From Effrenium voratum (lineage: Eukaryota > Sar > Dinophyceae > Suessiales > Symbiodiniaceae): DNA of 64,000 nt. Both the position numbers and the translations under genes were made by a program. Location: the NCBI GenBank assembly GCA_963377175.1, contig CAUJNA010000196.1, forward strand, positions 215,001 to 279,000. Reading direction: 5' to 3'. Under the pieces are notes generated by a model. The model did not search any database and was not told the origin of the DNA. It was given only the letters and a program-made list of their open reading frames with translations. Shown here piece by piece: positions 30,478 through 40,450 of this stretch; positions within the stretch are counted from its first letter, which is position 1, and every line of letters starts with the position of its first letter.

Positions 30478-32704
30478 GGTGACCTTTGGCTTGACGGATC
30501 TCTCCCCGGAGGGTTCCCTGTTCTCCTCTTCAACTTCGTCCTGATCGGTGGAGTGCCGTCGCTTCTTGGTCTCTGAGGAAGTATATTTTTCCTTGCTGTG
30601 CTTGTCGGAATTTTTTCATGGCTGAAGAAAGCATCGGCGAATTCACGGATCTTGGTGTCGTACATCTCAACATCTTCACGACTGAGAAGCTTCTTCATGA
30701 TCCAGATGTTGCTCATCATGGTGCTACCATCAGGTTCGTATGCTGCAACAATATTCTTCGCCTCGATGGTTTGTTCTGTCAGCGCTGTTCGCTCTTCGGA
30801 GAGTCGGATGCCATAGTCCTGGCCCTTGAAGAAGGCAAGGATCAACAGTGCATCTCTTCCTGCTGGCACATGTGTGGGTGCTGCTTCTGACTCGTCGTCG
30901 TCAAGGATAACGTCGTCGATGCATGCCATGAGGACGTGCATTCTCCCCGAAGGGTTTGACTGGGATTTCCCAGATCTGAGCCCGTTCTGTATGATGCTGA
31001 TGAGTTGATTTCCATAGGTTGCATGGAACATGAAAGTGATGGGCTTCTTCGCGAACGGCTTGATCTTTCTCTCTTCTTCAATGGATGGTGGTGCCGGCCT
31101 TCGCGTTCTGTATTTTGCCTGAGCTGTGCCTTCGTCTTCATGGGGCGCATCTGATCTTGACGGATGCGGATTTGGAGGAATGGATTCCGTTGGAAGGTCA
31201 TAGTCCGGTTCTTCTTGGCGAGGCTCACTCTGCTGCTCGGAGTACAGGGGTCGTCCAAAAGATTGGAGATCGACTTGTCGTGTATGACCGCTGTTGCATC
31301 TCACGTAGAACTCCATGTCTGGATCATTGAGGAATTCCTTGCCATTCGGCCGGAGTGCATTGTGTGCGGATCTCGTGGTGAGTTTGTCGATCCATCGATT
31401 TCTTGGAACAATTTCTCCCCTTGCCTTGCGCTCCTTGTATGGCCCGTCCACGGATGGATACACGAACGCAATCTCGAAACGTGACTTTCCATAGTTCGCG
31501 AACATAGCCATCAAGAGAAGTCCTGGCTTGTTTCCAATGAAAATCCTGGCATGTGTAACGCAGGTCAATGCATCGTAGAGCTCAACGGATGCATCAGAAC
31601 CCATGTCCACTTGTCGTTTGCATTCTTTATGGATGCCATGCCTTGGGTCATGTCGAAGACATCCGGAAAACAATCTGCTCATTCTCTCGATTCGCCAGAG
31701 GATGAGGTCGGTGACCTGTTTTGCCTTGGATGGATCCATGTTGAAGTACTTGCAAAGCTGTTCAACATTCTGGACGGCCTTCTCGAGATCAATGCGGCTG
31801 TTGTGACATACCATCGGAATGATGTCGGTTCCGTAAACTTCTGGCTGAGCATTGGTGTAGCAGCAAATGCTGTAGACCTTCTTGATGAAGTCCATGTATT
31901 GTTTCTCTGCGTGTTGGCCGCCAATAGTCATTGAATCTGGCTTTCAGCCAGAATACCTTGACTCCATGTGGTCGTTCATGCTCAGGAATGATGTGGAAAT
32001 CCGGATTCATCTCGAGGATGGTTGAGCACTCCTTGAAGTCTTCGTACACGAAATTGAGGAATTTAGAATTCCCGAAAGGTCCTGGGTGTACGGATTCCCT
32101 CTGGAGGCTCATGTCGGTATCTGATCCATCTGGTACATACCACCGATCGTTGGATGTGAGAGTTGGCCGCATCGCTGGTCGCCTTGGAAGTGCAGGTCGG
32201 TCACCAGGATGATTGTCGGATTCCGTCTCCTCTTCCAGGATGTTCTTCGGTGCTGGCTTGACCTTTGACACAAGCCTCAATGTCGGTGGTGGTGACTTTG
32301 GTATCCAGTTTTGGATGTGGCATCGCCTTCGACGTCGGCCTTCCTGCGGGAGGTTGCTCTTCCTCATCTGAATCATCGTCGTTGTCGGAATCTGGGTCAT
32401 AATCAACCTGCTCTATGTTGACATTCTCTGGTTGTTGAGAGGCGGATGGATTCTCATCGGCGACCTGCTCCATGGGGCAGTCGGATGTCTCATCTTCCTC
32501 ATCACGAGCAGGTGATTCCTTCAACGGAGATGCCCGTCTCTTCACCAGCGGCTTCGGCAAAGGAGCCGTGGTGCTGGATCGTCCAAAGATCATGTTGAGA
32601 ATCGGCATGTCTTCGAAGTGATCGAGCATACAAGATTGCAAAGGTCGGAATGGTTGTAAACCGAAAGTGGCTGCGGATGCAGACACATATTTCTTGAGAT
32701 TCAA
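30450..32704 (-). pseudogene. Accessory block A: Tpt1/KptA-like RNA 2'-phosphotransferase
   Basis: The N-terminal ~250 residues (32.7-32.0 kb) are acidic and basic linker. In the 493-codon frame 30450-31931 the Tpt1 order is clear: SRLFSGCLRHDPRHGI (residues ~85-100, the LRH signature), VDMGSDASVELYDAL, VRCNSGHTRQVD (~210-221, cf. R-x-N-Q-G-H), then after an acidic insert MFHATYGNQLISIIQNGLRS (301-320) and SGRMHVLMA (328-336), and finally GIRLSEERTALTEQTIEAKN. Tpt1 removes a 2'-phosphate from spliced RNA using NAD+. Several positions differ from the consensus (HAT for HGT), so activity is uncertain. A frameshift near 31.93 kb separates the two parts. Block B follows directly, overlapping by 28 bp. 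Confidence 0.65.
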
Positions 32705-32799
32705 AATGGGCCAAGTGCTAAAACACGCATCACGGATTTGAGGAATTGAAAATGTGCAAAATAAAAAAACTCATGCATCAGAATTCGTGGACATGCGGA

Positions 32800-33621
32800 T
32801 CATGCCCAGGTTCCCCAATAAGCCAACATGGATTCTGCTATACCGACTCCTGCAAAGGCAACGATGTCGGGTCCGTGCTTCGTATTGTGTGCTAGCCACT
32901 CAACCAAAAATGCCTTGTTCTGCAACATAGTACGGAAGGGTGGATGTGCATCAACATTCAAGAGATTGCCAGTGAGGACGGCCTTGATGAGCTCGTCTGC
33001 TTTAGCTGAATGCTTGGTCAGCGAATCTGCCAGGCAGTCTTCACTCCGTACATGTGCAAGATCATGCATCTGTCCACTGTTGCTTTCCTTTCTCAACATT
33101 TGGATCAAATGCATTGTCTCTTTCTGTTCCGGTTGATGTGTTGTGGATGCTGTGGTGACAAGATTATTCGCATCAGTGCGGATGTGTACATCTGCGATTT
33201 CGCCTGTGATGTCTGACCAGAGACCGCGAAGAAATAATGCTGAACCGTAACAACGCATCAGTCCGTGCAATTCTGCAACAGTTGTGAACATGGTTGTGGC
33301 GGTGATCTTGTGCGTCTCATAGTCGACCAATGAGCCTCTCGTGTTCGATGAGCCCTGGCGAAGATCTCTTTGTTCTGCGAGAAATAAAACATGCGCACGT
33401 TGGGATGACTTATCTTCATTGTTGCGATAGGATGCATCTGGATAACCAACTATGCGTGTCTTGCCACGAAGGGGCCAGAATCTCATACTAAGCGGAATGC
33501 TTTTGATGGTTCTGACTGTCTTATTAATGGCGCGAACGTCCTCAATGGTCGGTGATGATGCCTTGGATGCACACCTGGAGATTGATAACCAATGTGGAAC
33601 TGCGTTCGCGATTGTAACCAA
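32800..33621 (-). CDS. RNase H of the composite element
   Basis: 273 codons. GYPDASYRNNEDKSSQ holds the first catalytic Asp, TVAELHGLMRCYG the Glu and HIRTDANNLVT the next Asp. VRSEDCLADSLTKHSAKADE gives the usual C-terminal motif. A tail of ~70 residues follows. It degrades the RNA strand during reverse transcription. About 95 bp separate its stop from the first Met of the accessory block. Confidence 0.85.
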   Translation of the reverse strand: MVTIANAVPHWLSISRCASKASSPTIEDVRAINKTVRTIKSIPLSMRFWPLRGKTRIVGYPDASYRNNEDKSSQRAHVLFLAEQRDLRQGSSNTRGSLVDYETHKITATTMFTTVAELHGLMRCYGSALFLRGLWSDITGEIADVHIRTDANNLVTTASTTHQPEQKETMHLIQMLRKESNSGQMHDLAHVRSEDCLADSLTKHSAKADELIKAVLTGNLLNVDAHPPFRTMLQNKAFLVEWLAHNTKHGPDIVAFAGVGIAESMLAYWGTWA

Positions 33622-33788
33622 TTGATCTGACCTAGGACACTTCTGTATGCAGTATGCATTTGTGGAGAAAGGGGAGTGTCGTCCTTCAGGTACTTGTCAA
33701 AAGTGATCTCCTGAAGTTCGTCAATGGCAACGTTCTGATGGACATTGATGTACCAGCCATGCTTGTCATCTTGCTTCCATTGGATGCG

Positions 33789-34985
33789 CTATCCTACGAA
33801 GAGGCAATCATTTTTGTCTCCGGAACCAACTTGAAAATCCTTGCGAAGTCGTCCCATGATTTCCTTCTCGAAGACATCATCACCCGTCATAAGAAGATCA
33901 TCAGCATGAAGAGAAAGTGCTCCATGAACTTGTCGATTCTTGGCATCGTTACCGGAAACAGGATCCATAAGGTAATCAACTGCTCCTTCGAGATCGAAAG
34001 TATTGGATGACTTCTTTTCACTCACCAGTGCGGGCTTCGGAAGCTGCTTGCCGTAGTATACATATGTCAACGGTCTGCCCTGGTTGGCACCAGTCCGTAA
34101 GAACGGAGCGCCGAATCAAGGATGTTCCACCATCTGCGGGGTGCGTCATTTAGCCCGTAGGCAGGCTTCTTCATGCGCGCTCCAATGTGTGGCGCATATC
34201 CCATTTCAGGAGGGATCTGACAAATGATGTCATGAGTCTGATCGTATGCTTCGCCTTGGAGGAATGCTGTCTTCAAATCCATGTGAGATATATTCCAGCC
34301 CTTATTTGCGGCTGCTTGGATTGCAAGGCGGAAGCCACTCCTGGATGCAGCAGGACTATCTGTCTGCTGATCATTCTTCTGCTTGTCTTGGAAGCCCCGG
34401 AGGACCCAGCGAGCCTTGGTCTTCAGGAAGTTACCATCCTTGTCTCGCTTTAGGGTAAGGACCCAGCGACCAGTGACCCAGTTCCTGACCTGAATCTTGC
34501 GTGTGTCGACCAAGTCGAACACTTCGCCAAGATTTGCACTCAAGCTGCTTGGCTTCAAGGAATTGCTTCTGATACGCCTGTATTTCAGTGGCTGTCGCTT
34601 CCTTCCGCTTCTTGCCAATAAGTGCGGATGTGGATGAAGCCTTCAAGGATTCTTGCTTGGATGAGTACAAAACTAAGAGTGCACGGTCATCGTCGGTCAT
34701 GTTCTTGCATAACTGGTCCACATGATTCTGATCTGTGTATGTCTGATGAGAGAATCCGCATCCGGGCGATGGGTTGGAGGTCCCTTTCACACGTCCAAGA
34801 AGGACAGGGTTTCCTTCAATGTCTCTCACAACCGTAAAGGATCCAGTGTTCGCACAGATCTTCTGCTCAGCTGTCATGAGTGACCAGTGTGCTTCATCAA
34901 GAACGAGATCAGCTTGGTGATCATCGTAAGATCTGGTCCTCTGAGAGTCTTCTGATTCTCCATCTTCCTGGTCAGTATATCTCAT
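33789..34985 (-). pseudogene. Reverse transcriptase of the composite element (frameshifted)
   Basis: Three overlapping frames make one RT. 34431-34985 gives the N-terminal extension (LVLDEAHWSLMTAEQKICAN). 34067-34618 gives RT_2 proper, with RNWVTGRWVLTLKRDKDGNF, SHMDLKTAFLQGEAYD (first catalytic Asp) and KKPAYGLNDAPRRWW. 33789-34070 holds the second catalytic pair as LHADDLLMTGDD, where copia usually has YVDD. The frame changes near 34.58 and 34.07 kb mean no continuous enzyme can be made. Confidence 0.8.
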
Positions 34986-36103
34986 GGTTCTCTCTGAACT
35001 TCTGAGGTTGGAACATGAGGGATCAGTTCTTCCTCACTTTCATATTGTACCGGCAAGTTTGCTGGATTGTTCGGATTGTAATTGGATGAAGATGCAGGTT
35101 CATTTCTGGGAGAATGCTCAGGTGACTCATCATTGTCATCTGGCTTCTTCTTCTTCTTCTTCTTCCCAGTCTTCTGCTTCTTGGATGGACTGCCAGTCGT
35201 TTCTTCTTGCTCACGTATTGGCAGTTCAAGATCTTCATCATGGCCTGCTGCTTCGGGATTTGTTAGAATCGCAGGTGGTGAAGGTACCACGACAGTCGAA
35301 AGAATTGGCTTGGATGATTGCGACTGTGACGGCAAAGGCACATCACCCCCCAGTCCATTGAGTCCGATTGCGGATGAAATGGACTGTTGTTGCCGTTTGA
35401 GCGCTACATCGCCTCCGCCAGGTTTGTCGTGCGGCGGCAGTGGTGGATCCACTGGACTGTCCGGTGATACACTGCGTGGTGCTGGCGGCATGGGATGATC
35501 AGGCTGATGTGGAGGATCCGGAGGAGGATCTGACATGTTCTCGTCCGGTGGTGTTGGAGGTCTTGGATCAGGCATGGGATGGTCCGGTTGATCAGGTGGC
35601 GGCGCATCCGTAGGATCCGATGGATCCGTCTCGATGGGCATCGGCCTGATAGCCGGCGCATCTGAGAATGACTGATGAACGGATGAAAACATCGGATCAT
35701 AATTCTCCCAATTGCATTTGGATGCAGGCAAGACCCAAATCCTATTCAGCTGATCAGGCTGCCAGAAGGATATGATCGCATCGTCCGGAGGTGACGTAAT
35801 TGGCATGTTGATGCCGATGGTGTGGACGAATGCTGTCCATGCATCGTACTGGGTGGATGAGATGCACAATTGTCTCAACTTCTTGCAAACATTCCACATG
35901 TTCTGACATCGCCAGTCATTGGGATCTTGTTTGAAGATATCGATTTCAGTCCCCGGCGGGTACTGCTTCATCGTTTTCTGAAACTTCTGGACTAGCGGAT
36001 CTTGGATGACCAATGGTTGAACGTCCTTGTTGAACGGCAGGTCCTGGATTCTGACCGCAAGACTGCTGCTGGTCATGTTGAACTCCTTGTCAATGGCTTC
36101 CAT
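34982..36103 (-). CDS. Pro/Asp-rich linker of the composite polyprotein
   Basis: A 373-codon frame. The first ~150 residues look folded (KQDPNDWRCQNMWNVCKKLR; NMPITSPPDDAIISFWQPDQ). The rest is disordered: repeats of PDPRPPTPP and PPDPPHQPDHP type, then a Lys run (KTGKKKKKKKPDD) before the RT N-terminal extension. It lies between the methyltransferase-like region and RT. No enzyme motif is seen. Confidence 0.6.
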   Translation of the reverse strand: MEAIDKEFNMTSSSLAVRIQDLPFNKDVQPLVIQDPLVQKFQKTMKQYPPGTEIDIFKQDPNDWRCQNMWNVCKKLRQLCISSTQYDAWTAFVHTIGINMPITSPPDDAIISFWQPDQLNRIWVLPASKCNWENYDPMFSSVHQSFSDAPAIRPMPIETDPSDPTDAPPPDQPDHPMPDPRPPTPPDENMSDPPPDPPHQPDHPMPPAPRSVSPDSPVDPPLPPHDKPGGGDVALKRQQQSISSAIGLNGLGGDVPLPSQSQSSKPILSTVVVPSPPAILTNPEAAGHDEDLELPIREQEETTGSPSKKQKTGKKKKKKKPDDNDESPEHSPRNEPASSSNYNPNNPANLPVQYESEEELIPHVPTSEVQREP

Positions 36104-36182
36104 CTCCTCAGGATGTCAACCTGCTTGATGGTGAATGGTTCGAAAAGGTCCTCCAAGAGGTACACCTCGTTGTCAAGTGGTT

Positions 36183-37125
36183 TCACCGTAGGAGGATGTG
36201 GGCGAGATCCTGACAGAACTGGTAAGGATACACCTGTGCCAGCTTGGTTCTGCTTCCGAAAGTACCAGCATTTCCCTCGAGGGGTTGATGTTGATGCTTG
36301 ACTGAGCTGGTAGAATTTTTACACCTTCTGAAGATCGGTCTCATTACCTCGGGAGGTAAGCAGTGCATCAAGCTCGTGGGCTTGAGACTTCTGACCCCGG
36401 ATTCAGGATCTTTCAGTCCGTATGCACAGAAATGGAAATCTCCCCAGGTCACGGATGGATCTGAAAACAGTTGCTGCATACAATTCAGATACCATATCTT
36501 GGATGTCTGAGATTTTCAATAATGAAATATCTTCCGTGCTTCAGCTGATATCTCGCAATGGATGCCACAAACTCAACCATGGGAAGATAGCGTTTCCGCT
36601 TCTCCCAGAAACTTTGCTGGTCTTGTTGGATGTTCTGCATGTTTGACCACGGTCCACAGACCGGCGCCATGAGGATTACATCAGGCGCTTGCTCCCTGAT
36701 GATCTCCATGACCATGTGTCAACCTTAAGGCCTGAGAGTGCACAGCACTGACTGAATCTGGCACTTCCTGCAAAGATCTCGAGAACGTGGATCTTTCCTT
36801 TACGTACACAATTCCAGTGTGCTTGTTCAGGAACGGATGCGAGGTCCTCGACGAACATGTTCTCTGCCGGATGAGGCGCTGCAGGCTTGGGAGTTGTCTT
36901 TCCCGCGATACGTAATGGCACTGAGGATTTTGGCTTAGGAGCTGGTGCGGATGACTCCTTCTTCTTGGTATCGGCAGAGGAGCCGGGTTGCTCCTTCTGC
37001 AAGGATTCTCGCTCCTCTGGCAATAGAAGATCAATTCCAGGTTTCCTCGGAGGGATGGTTTCATCCTTTCTGACCTTCGTCATGTTAACCTTGATGAGTC
37101 GAGTCCCAAGATCAAGTCCTACCAT
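36183..37125 (-). pseudogene. Degenerate DNA-cytosine-methyltransferase-like region
   Basis: After a Lys/Pro-rich lead, the minus strand reads IHVLEIFAGSARFSQCCALS (motif I-like, SAM binding). After a very short interval and a frame change it reads PDVILMAPVCGPWSNMQNIQ (motif IV-like; the usual PC doublet appears as VC), then GRYFIIENLRHPRYG (motif VI-like ENx). After another frame change it reads FCAYGLKDPESGVRSLKPTS. The order fits C5-cytosine methyltransferases. The spacing between motifs I and IV is too short for a complete fold, and the PPC/ENV residues are altered. The segment lies between integrase and RT. It is inactive in this copy, but the domain's presence is informative. Confidence 0.55.
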
Positions 37126-37154
37126 TGCTCCTTCAATGGAAATGACTTCTCCTT

Positions 37155-38180
37155 TTAACCATATTCATCGGAACGGATCTTGGATTTGTCTTCCTGCCAA
37201 TAAAATACCTTGTCCTTCACCTGAAGAGGCTTAGAACTCATTCGGAGATTTTGAGCAAGGTCTCGTCGGATGTCTTCGGATTGACGTGCTTCTTGGAATG
37301 CTTGCTTGGACAGCTGCTTGATCTGGATGGCTGTCATCTCCTCCTCATTCCTGTCAATCGTTAGCTGAGTTGGTGTTGCGACATCGAGTTGGATGAGATC
37401 TGCTGGTCGCCTTCCGAATGCGAGCTCCAATGGTGTTACACCCTCGTAGGTGACAGTCTGATTCCTGACAGTTGCAGCTGCCTTCACCAGCTGTCTATAT
37501 GTCACTTTCTTCAGTGTGGCAGGTGCTGTGCCTGCCTTGATGGAGCTGAGCATGATCTTGAGTTGTGCCTTCAGGAGTCGAACTGCAGCTTCAGCTCGGT
37601 TTGGCCATGGTGTATTTGGTCCCAATGATATCGGTGTGATGTCAAGGGATTGATAGAAATTTTCCCATGTCTCCGTCATGAAGGCTTGATCTGCGACAAC
37701 TGATTTGGGCTGCAAGTGGTACTGGTCAAAATAGTTCCTGAGGACAGTGATGTTCTCGATTTCTTGCGTAGTTGTCACTGCCTCTGCAGTGAGCAATGTT
37801 GTTGCTCCATCCAGGATGACAAAAACAATGATGTGTTCTCCTGTTCCAAGAGGAACTTGACAGTGATCAATGAATGTCATGTCACCAAAGGTGTCCGCTC
37901 GAAGTCCACTCGTCTTGCTTCGTGATGGTGCATGCTTTGCCGCTTGGCAAACTTCACATTCACTTCGGATTTTGTCAAATAGATCGAATGTTGATTTCGG
38001 CAAATGAAGTGAGCGGGTTCTAAATCGAAATTGATCTGTTGTCATGTGATGATGCTGGAGGTGGAGCTTCTTCAACTCTTCGGGATTTGACAATCGCTTG
38101 TGGATTCTGCCTAGTGCAAGCGGAAGCATTGTTGGTTCTTCTGAGGATGGTGCGAAAGGATCTGGCTCAATTCGGCTCAA
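37155..38180 (-). CDS. Integrase of the composite element
   Basis: 341 codons. The HHCC zinc-binding region is present (KKLHLQHHHMTTDQF and SECEVCQAAKHAPSR). The catalytic triad is visible as GDMTFIDHCQVP (Asp), KSVVADQAFMTETWE (Asp) and TPWPNRAEAAVRLLK (Glu). A C-terminal region that would bind DNA ends near FYWQEDKSKIRSDEYG. One uninterrupted frame, the best preserved enzyme of this element. Confidence 0.85.
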   Translation of the reverse strand: MSRIEPDPFAPSSEEPTMLPLALGRIHKRLSNPEELKKLHLQHHHMTTDQFRFRTRSLHLPKSTFDLFDKIRSECEVCQAAKHAPSRSKTSGLRADTFGDMTFIDHCQVPLGTGEHIIVFVILDGATTLLTAEAVTTTQEIENITVLRNYFDQYHLQPKSVVADQAFMTETWENFYQSLDITPISLGPNTPWPNRAEAAVRLLKAQLKIMLSSIKAGTAPATLKKVTYRQLVKAAATVRNQTVTYEGVTPLELAFGRRPADLIQLDVATPTQLTIDRNEEEMTAIQIKQLSKQAFQEARQSEDIRRDLAQNLRMSSKPLQVKDKVFYWQEDKSKIRSDEYG

Positions 38181-38684
38181 TGGTCGACCGGCCCTTCTTG
38201 TCGATGATCCTGTCTGCTGCCGATCCTGAGCCTGCTTCTTCGTCCTTAAGCGAATTGTCCGCGATGGTGAAAATGGTCTTACCTATCCACAGGTTAATCA
38301 TTGGTTTGTTTGCCTGGGATGTAAGTCTCCAATTGTCTTCTAGGATGTCTGGATCTCCACCTTCGGATGCATCAATGATTTCCGTAGTACGCTCTCGGCT
38401 AATGTTCTCAGGATTGATTGGACATTCCTTGGCTCCATTTGGTGTGAACAGTGCCTTTCGAGGCGTGATGCGCACACGGATGAGCTGCTTGTTCTTCTTG
38501 TCAAGGATCCAATGGTCCTGCTTCTGAGACCCAATGATTTTAGGAGTTGCTGGGTCCTCCTTCGTCTCGGATGATTTTGCTGCACAAACAGTTTCACTCT
38601 TGGAGATATCCTCGGAGGGAAACTTGATGCTGTTGTCATCATCGTAGACGTAGTTGGTGAGGCCCTAATGAGCAATTTCTCCAT
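38167..38684 (-). pseudogene. Spacer between protease and integrase
   Basis: Two overlapping frames, basic and Ser/Thr-rich, with phrases like NWRLTSQANKPMINLWIGKT. No domain is recognised. It links protease to integrase; frames are broken. Confidence 0.45.
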
Positions 38685-39400
38685 GTGCCTTCACTCTTGC
38701 AACTCCAGCGAGATCGACGAGTGCATGTCCTGTACCGGATACCGGAACTGCTTGACGGTTCATGCCAAAAGCCTTGCATGCGATCTTGTCACATTGAGGT
38801 GTGTGCTCGATGGTCATGCAGAGGTTCCGCATCTGACTGGTGCTGAGGAGGATCGGTACAGTTCCTTGTTCAAAGATGCAGGGTCCAATTTACCCTGGCG
38901 GTCTCTCCGTTTGCAAAAGTGAACTTGGTCCCGGCCGGGATGCACTGATAGGAGATGATGTCCTTCATGAATTCGATAGCCTGAGTAAAACGCTGGGTTG
39001 CATGCCAGCTGCCCATGGATCTGGTACATCCGTTGTCCAGGATCGCATAGGTCGGATTGTGCTGAGGGTTGGTGACAGGCGCCATCAGCTTTGTTGCCAA
39101 AAGGCTGTGATTTGTTGTGACGGACAAATTGTGTTCTGAAACTGCATCTGATTGGATCAGCTTTCCGTGGATGGCCTCTTTCTCATGATGCTCATATGCG
39201 TCATGGAATGCCATTTGCGCTTGTCCTGCCCTGGATGTCTCATGGGATGAGTACCAGCCTTGTTCATTCCATGTCCATGATTGATCCCAATCTTGGTCCG
39301 TCCAACCGGCATAGGTAGGCTCTGTGGATGGTGCAGTCTGCTGGATGGCGGGCTGCTCCTCCGTCTTCTCCGCCTTTTCCTTTGCCATAACCCTTGTTTC
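38682..39400 (-). pseudogene. Retropepsin-like protease of the composite element
   Basis: The active-site region reads TYAILDNGCTRSMGSWHA, where copia proteases have DTG; here it is DNG. The downstream part continues (YQCIPAGTKFTFANGETARV), then changes frame near 38.9 kb to GTVPILLSTSQMRNLCMTIE and VSGTGHALVDLAGVARVKAH. The change of Thr to Asn in the active site may inactivate it, and the frameshift certainly does. Confidence 0.65.
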
Positions 39401-40343
39401 CATCATAGGGATATTGGAATTTTGATTTTCCTTTCTTTCCCTTTCCTTTGCCTTTTCCCCAAAAGGCCTGGTCGTAAAGATCATAGTTCTCATTGGCCAT
39501 ATTGGCCTTCCCGCCAGAACCGCTTTTTCTGAAGGGTTTAAAGCCACCTCGTTGGTGACTGCCCTTTTTGTCTCCTGATTTTCCTTTTCCTTTTCTTTTC
39601 TTGAATCTGAAATTCCGCCCTGACACTTTTCTTGCTATGAACGCATCGTTCTCCTCGAGGACCCAGAATGTCTCTTCATCGTTGTTTGACATGAATCCTT
39701 CAAGTCCTTCTTCATCCTCAACCCAACAGCCTTCTTCTCCTTCGTATTCACCTTGTTCGATGATGAAGAATGTGTTGCTTTTGTTGTTTCTTTGAGGTCG
39801 GATGGATGGATCTTGAATGGATGTCCTGGTTGTGATGAAGAGTTCATGGTAGTGCGTCTTCAGCATCTCATAGGAGTAGGGCATCAAGTCCATCCATGCT
39901 GCCTTCAATCTCATGAGAAGGATTCCGAATTTTGATGTAAAAATGAGGAACTCTTGGTTCTGCCTTCCATGATTGAAGAAACTGAGGAGCCTGTGCAGAT
40001 ACACGTTGGTCGCACCTTTCAAAAAGTACTTCTTCAGCGTGTTCTTGAAGTAGTTGACTCCTTCATCAGGATCTTGCAAAAGGTCATTTTGGAGGACTGC
40101 CTTGTACATATAGGCATCTCCTGTGAGTCTGCTTTTGAGCAGAGGTCCTCTCTTGGGTGCTTCCACCGTAGTGATTGTCACCCAGTCGTCCACGAGTTCT
40201 TCATACCTAAACCAGCTGGCTTTTCCGTCGTACGATGGCGGCTGCTTGGCGGCCATCGATAAATTGAGTGTTTCCTCCGTATAGCCTGAAGGTTTGGCCA
40301 TACTTGAATAGGCTTCCATGAAGCCTTCTCCATCGGATGACAT
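39264..40343 (-). CDS. gag: Gag of the composite element
   Basis: The Met at 40343 (MSSDGEGFMEAYSSMAKPSG) is the likely start. An upstream in-frame Met at 40454 would read through the terminal repeat. Copia Gag phrases follow: PPSYDGKASWFRYEELVDDW, LTGDAYMYKAVLQNDLLQDP and TLKKYFLKGATNVYLHRLLS. An acidic stretch (EGEEGCWVEDEEGLEGF) and a Lys/Gly-rich basic tail (GKGKGKKGKSKF) come next. No CCHC knuckle is visible. The frame runs out at 39264; the protease frame takes over near 39.36 kb. Confidence 0.8.
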   Translation of the reverse strand: MSSDGEGFMEAYSSMAKPSGYTEETLNLSMAAKQPPSYDGKASWFRYEELVDDWVTITTVEAPKRGPLLKSRLTGDAYMYKAVLQNDLLQDPDEGVNYFKNTLKKYFLKGATNVYLHRLLSFFNHGRQNQEFLIFTSKFGILLMRLKAAWMDLMPYSYEMLKTHYHELFITTRTSIQDPSIRPQRNNKSNTFFIIEQGEYEGEEGCWVEDEEGLEGFMSNNDEETFWVLEENDAFIARKVSGRNFRFKKRKGKGKSGDKKGSHQRGGFKPFRKSGSGGKANMANENYDLYDQAFWGKGKGKGKKGKSKFQYPYDGNKGYGKGKGGEDGGAARHPADCTIHRAYLCRLDGPRLGSIMDME

Positions 40344-40387
40344 CTTCCCTTGGATCTCTGCAGAAAACCCGCTCCGCGACCACAAAT

Positions 40388-40439
40388 TGAGGCCCACTGC
40401 CGGGGTGCCTATCCCAGAAGGGAACTGGTACCCTGTGGT
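40388..40439 (-). repeat. Short terminal direct repeat (5' end of composite element)
   Basis: Partner of 28091-28136. A five-base insertion (TGGTA) distinguishes it. Confidence 0.7.
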
Positions 40440-40450
40440 CGGGAACCAAA

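Larger units (their letters stand above)
28091..40439 (-). mobile_element. Composite Ty1/copia-like element, 12.3 kb, with accessory enzymes
   Basis: The minus strand encodes, in order: Gag, protease, integrase, a methyltransferase-like region, a Pro-rich linker, RT, RNase H, then a second block with a Tpt1/KptA-like domain and an endonuclease/exonuclease/phosphatase-like domain. It is bounded by short direct repeats (28091-28136 and 40388-40439). Integrase before RT places it with Ty1/copia. Many frameshifts break the frames, so this copy is decayed, but most catalytic motifs are still readable. At 12.3 kb it is far longer than ordinary copia elements, and the excess is the accessory coding. 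Whether the accessory block is typical of the family or captured in this copy cannot be told from one copy. Confidence 0.85.
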
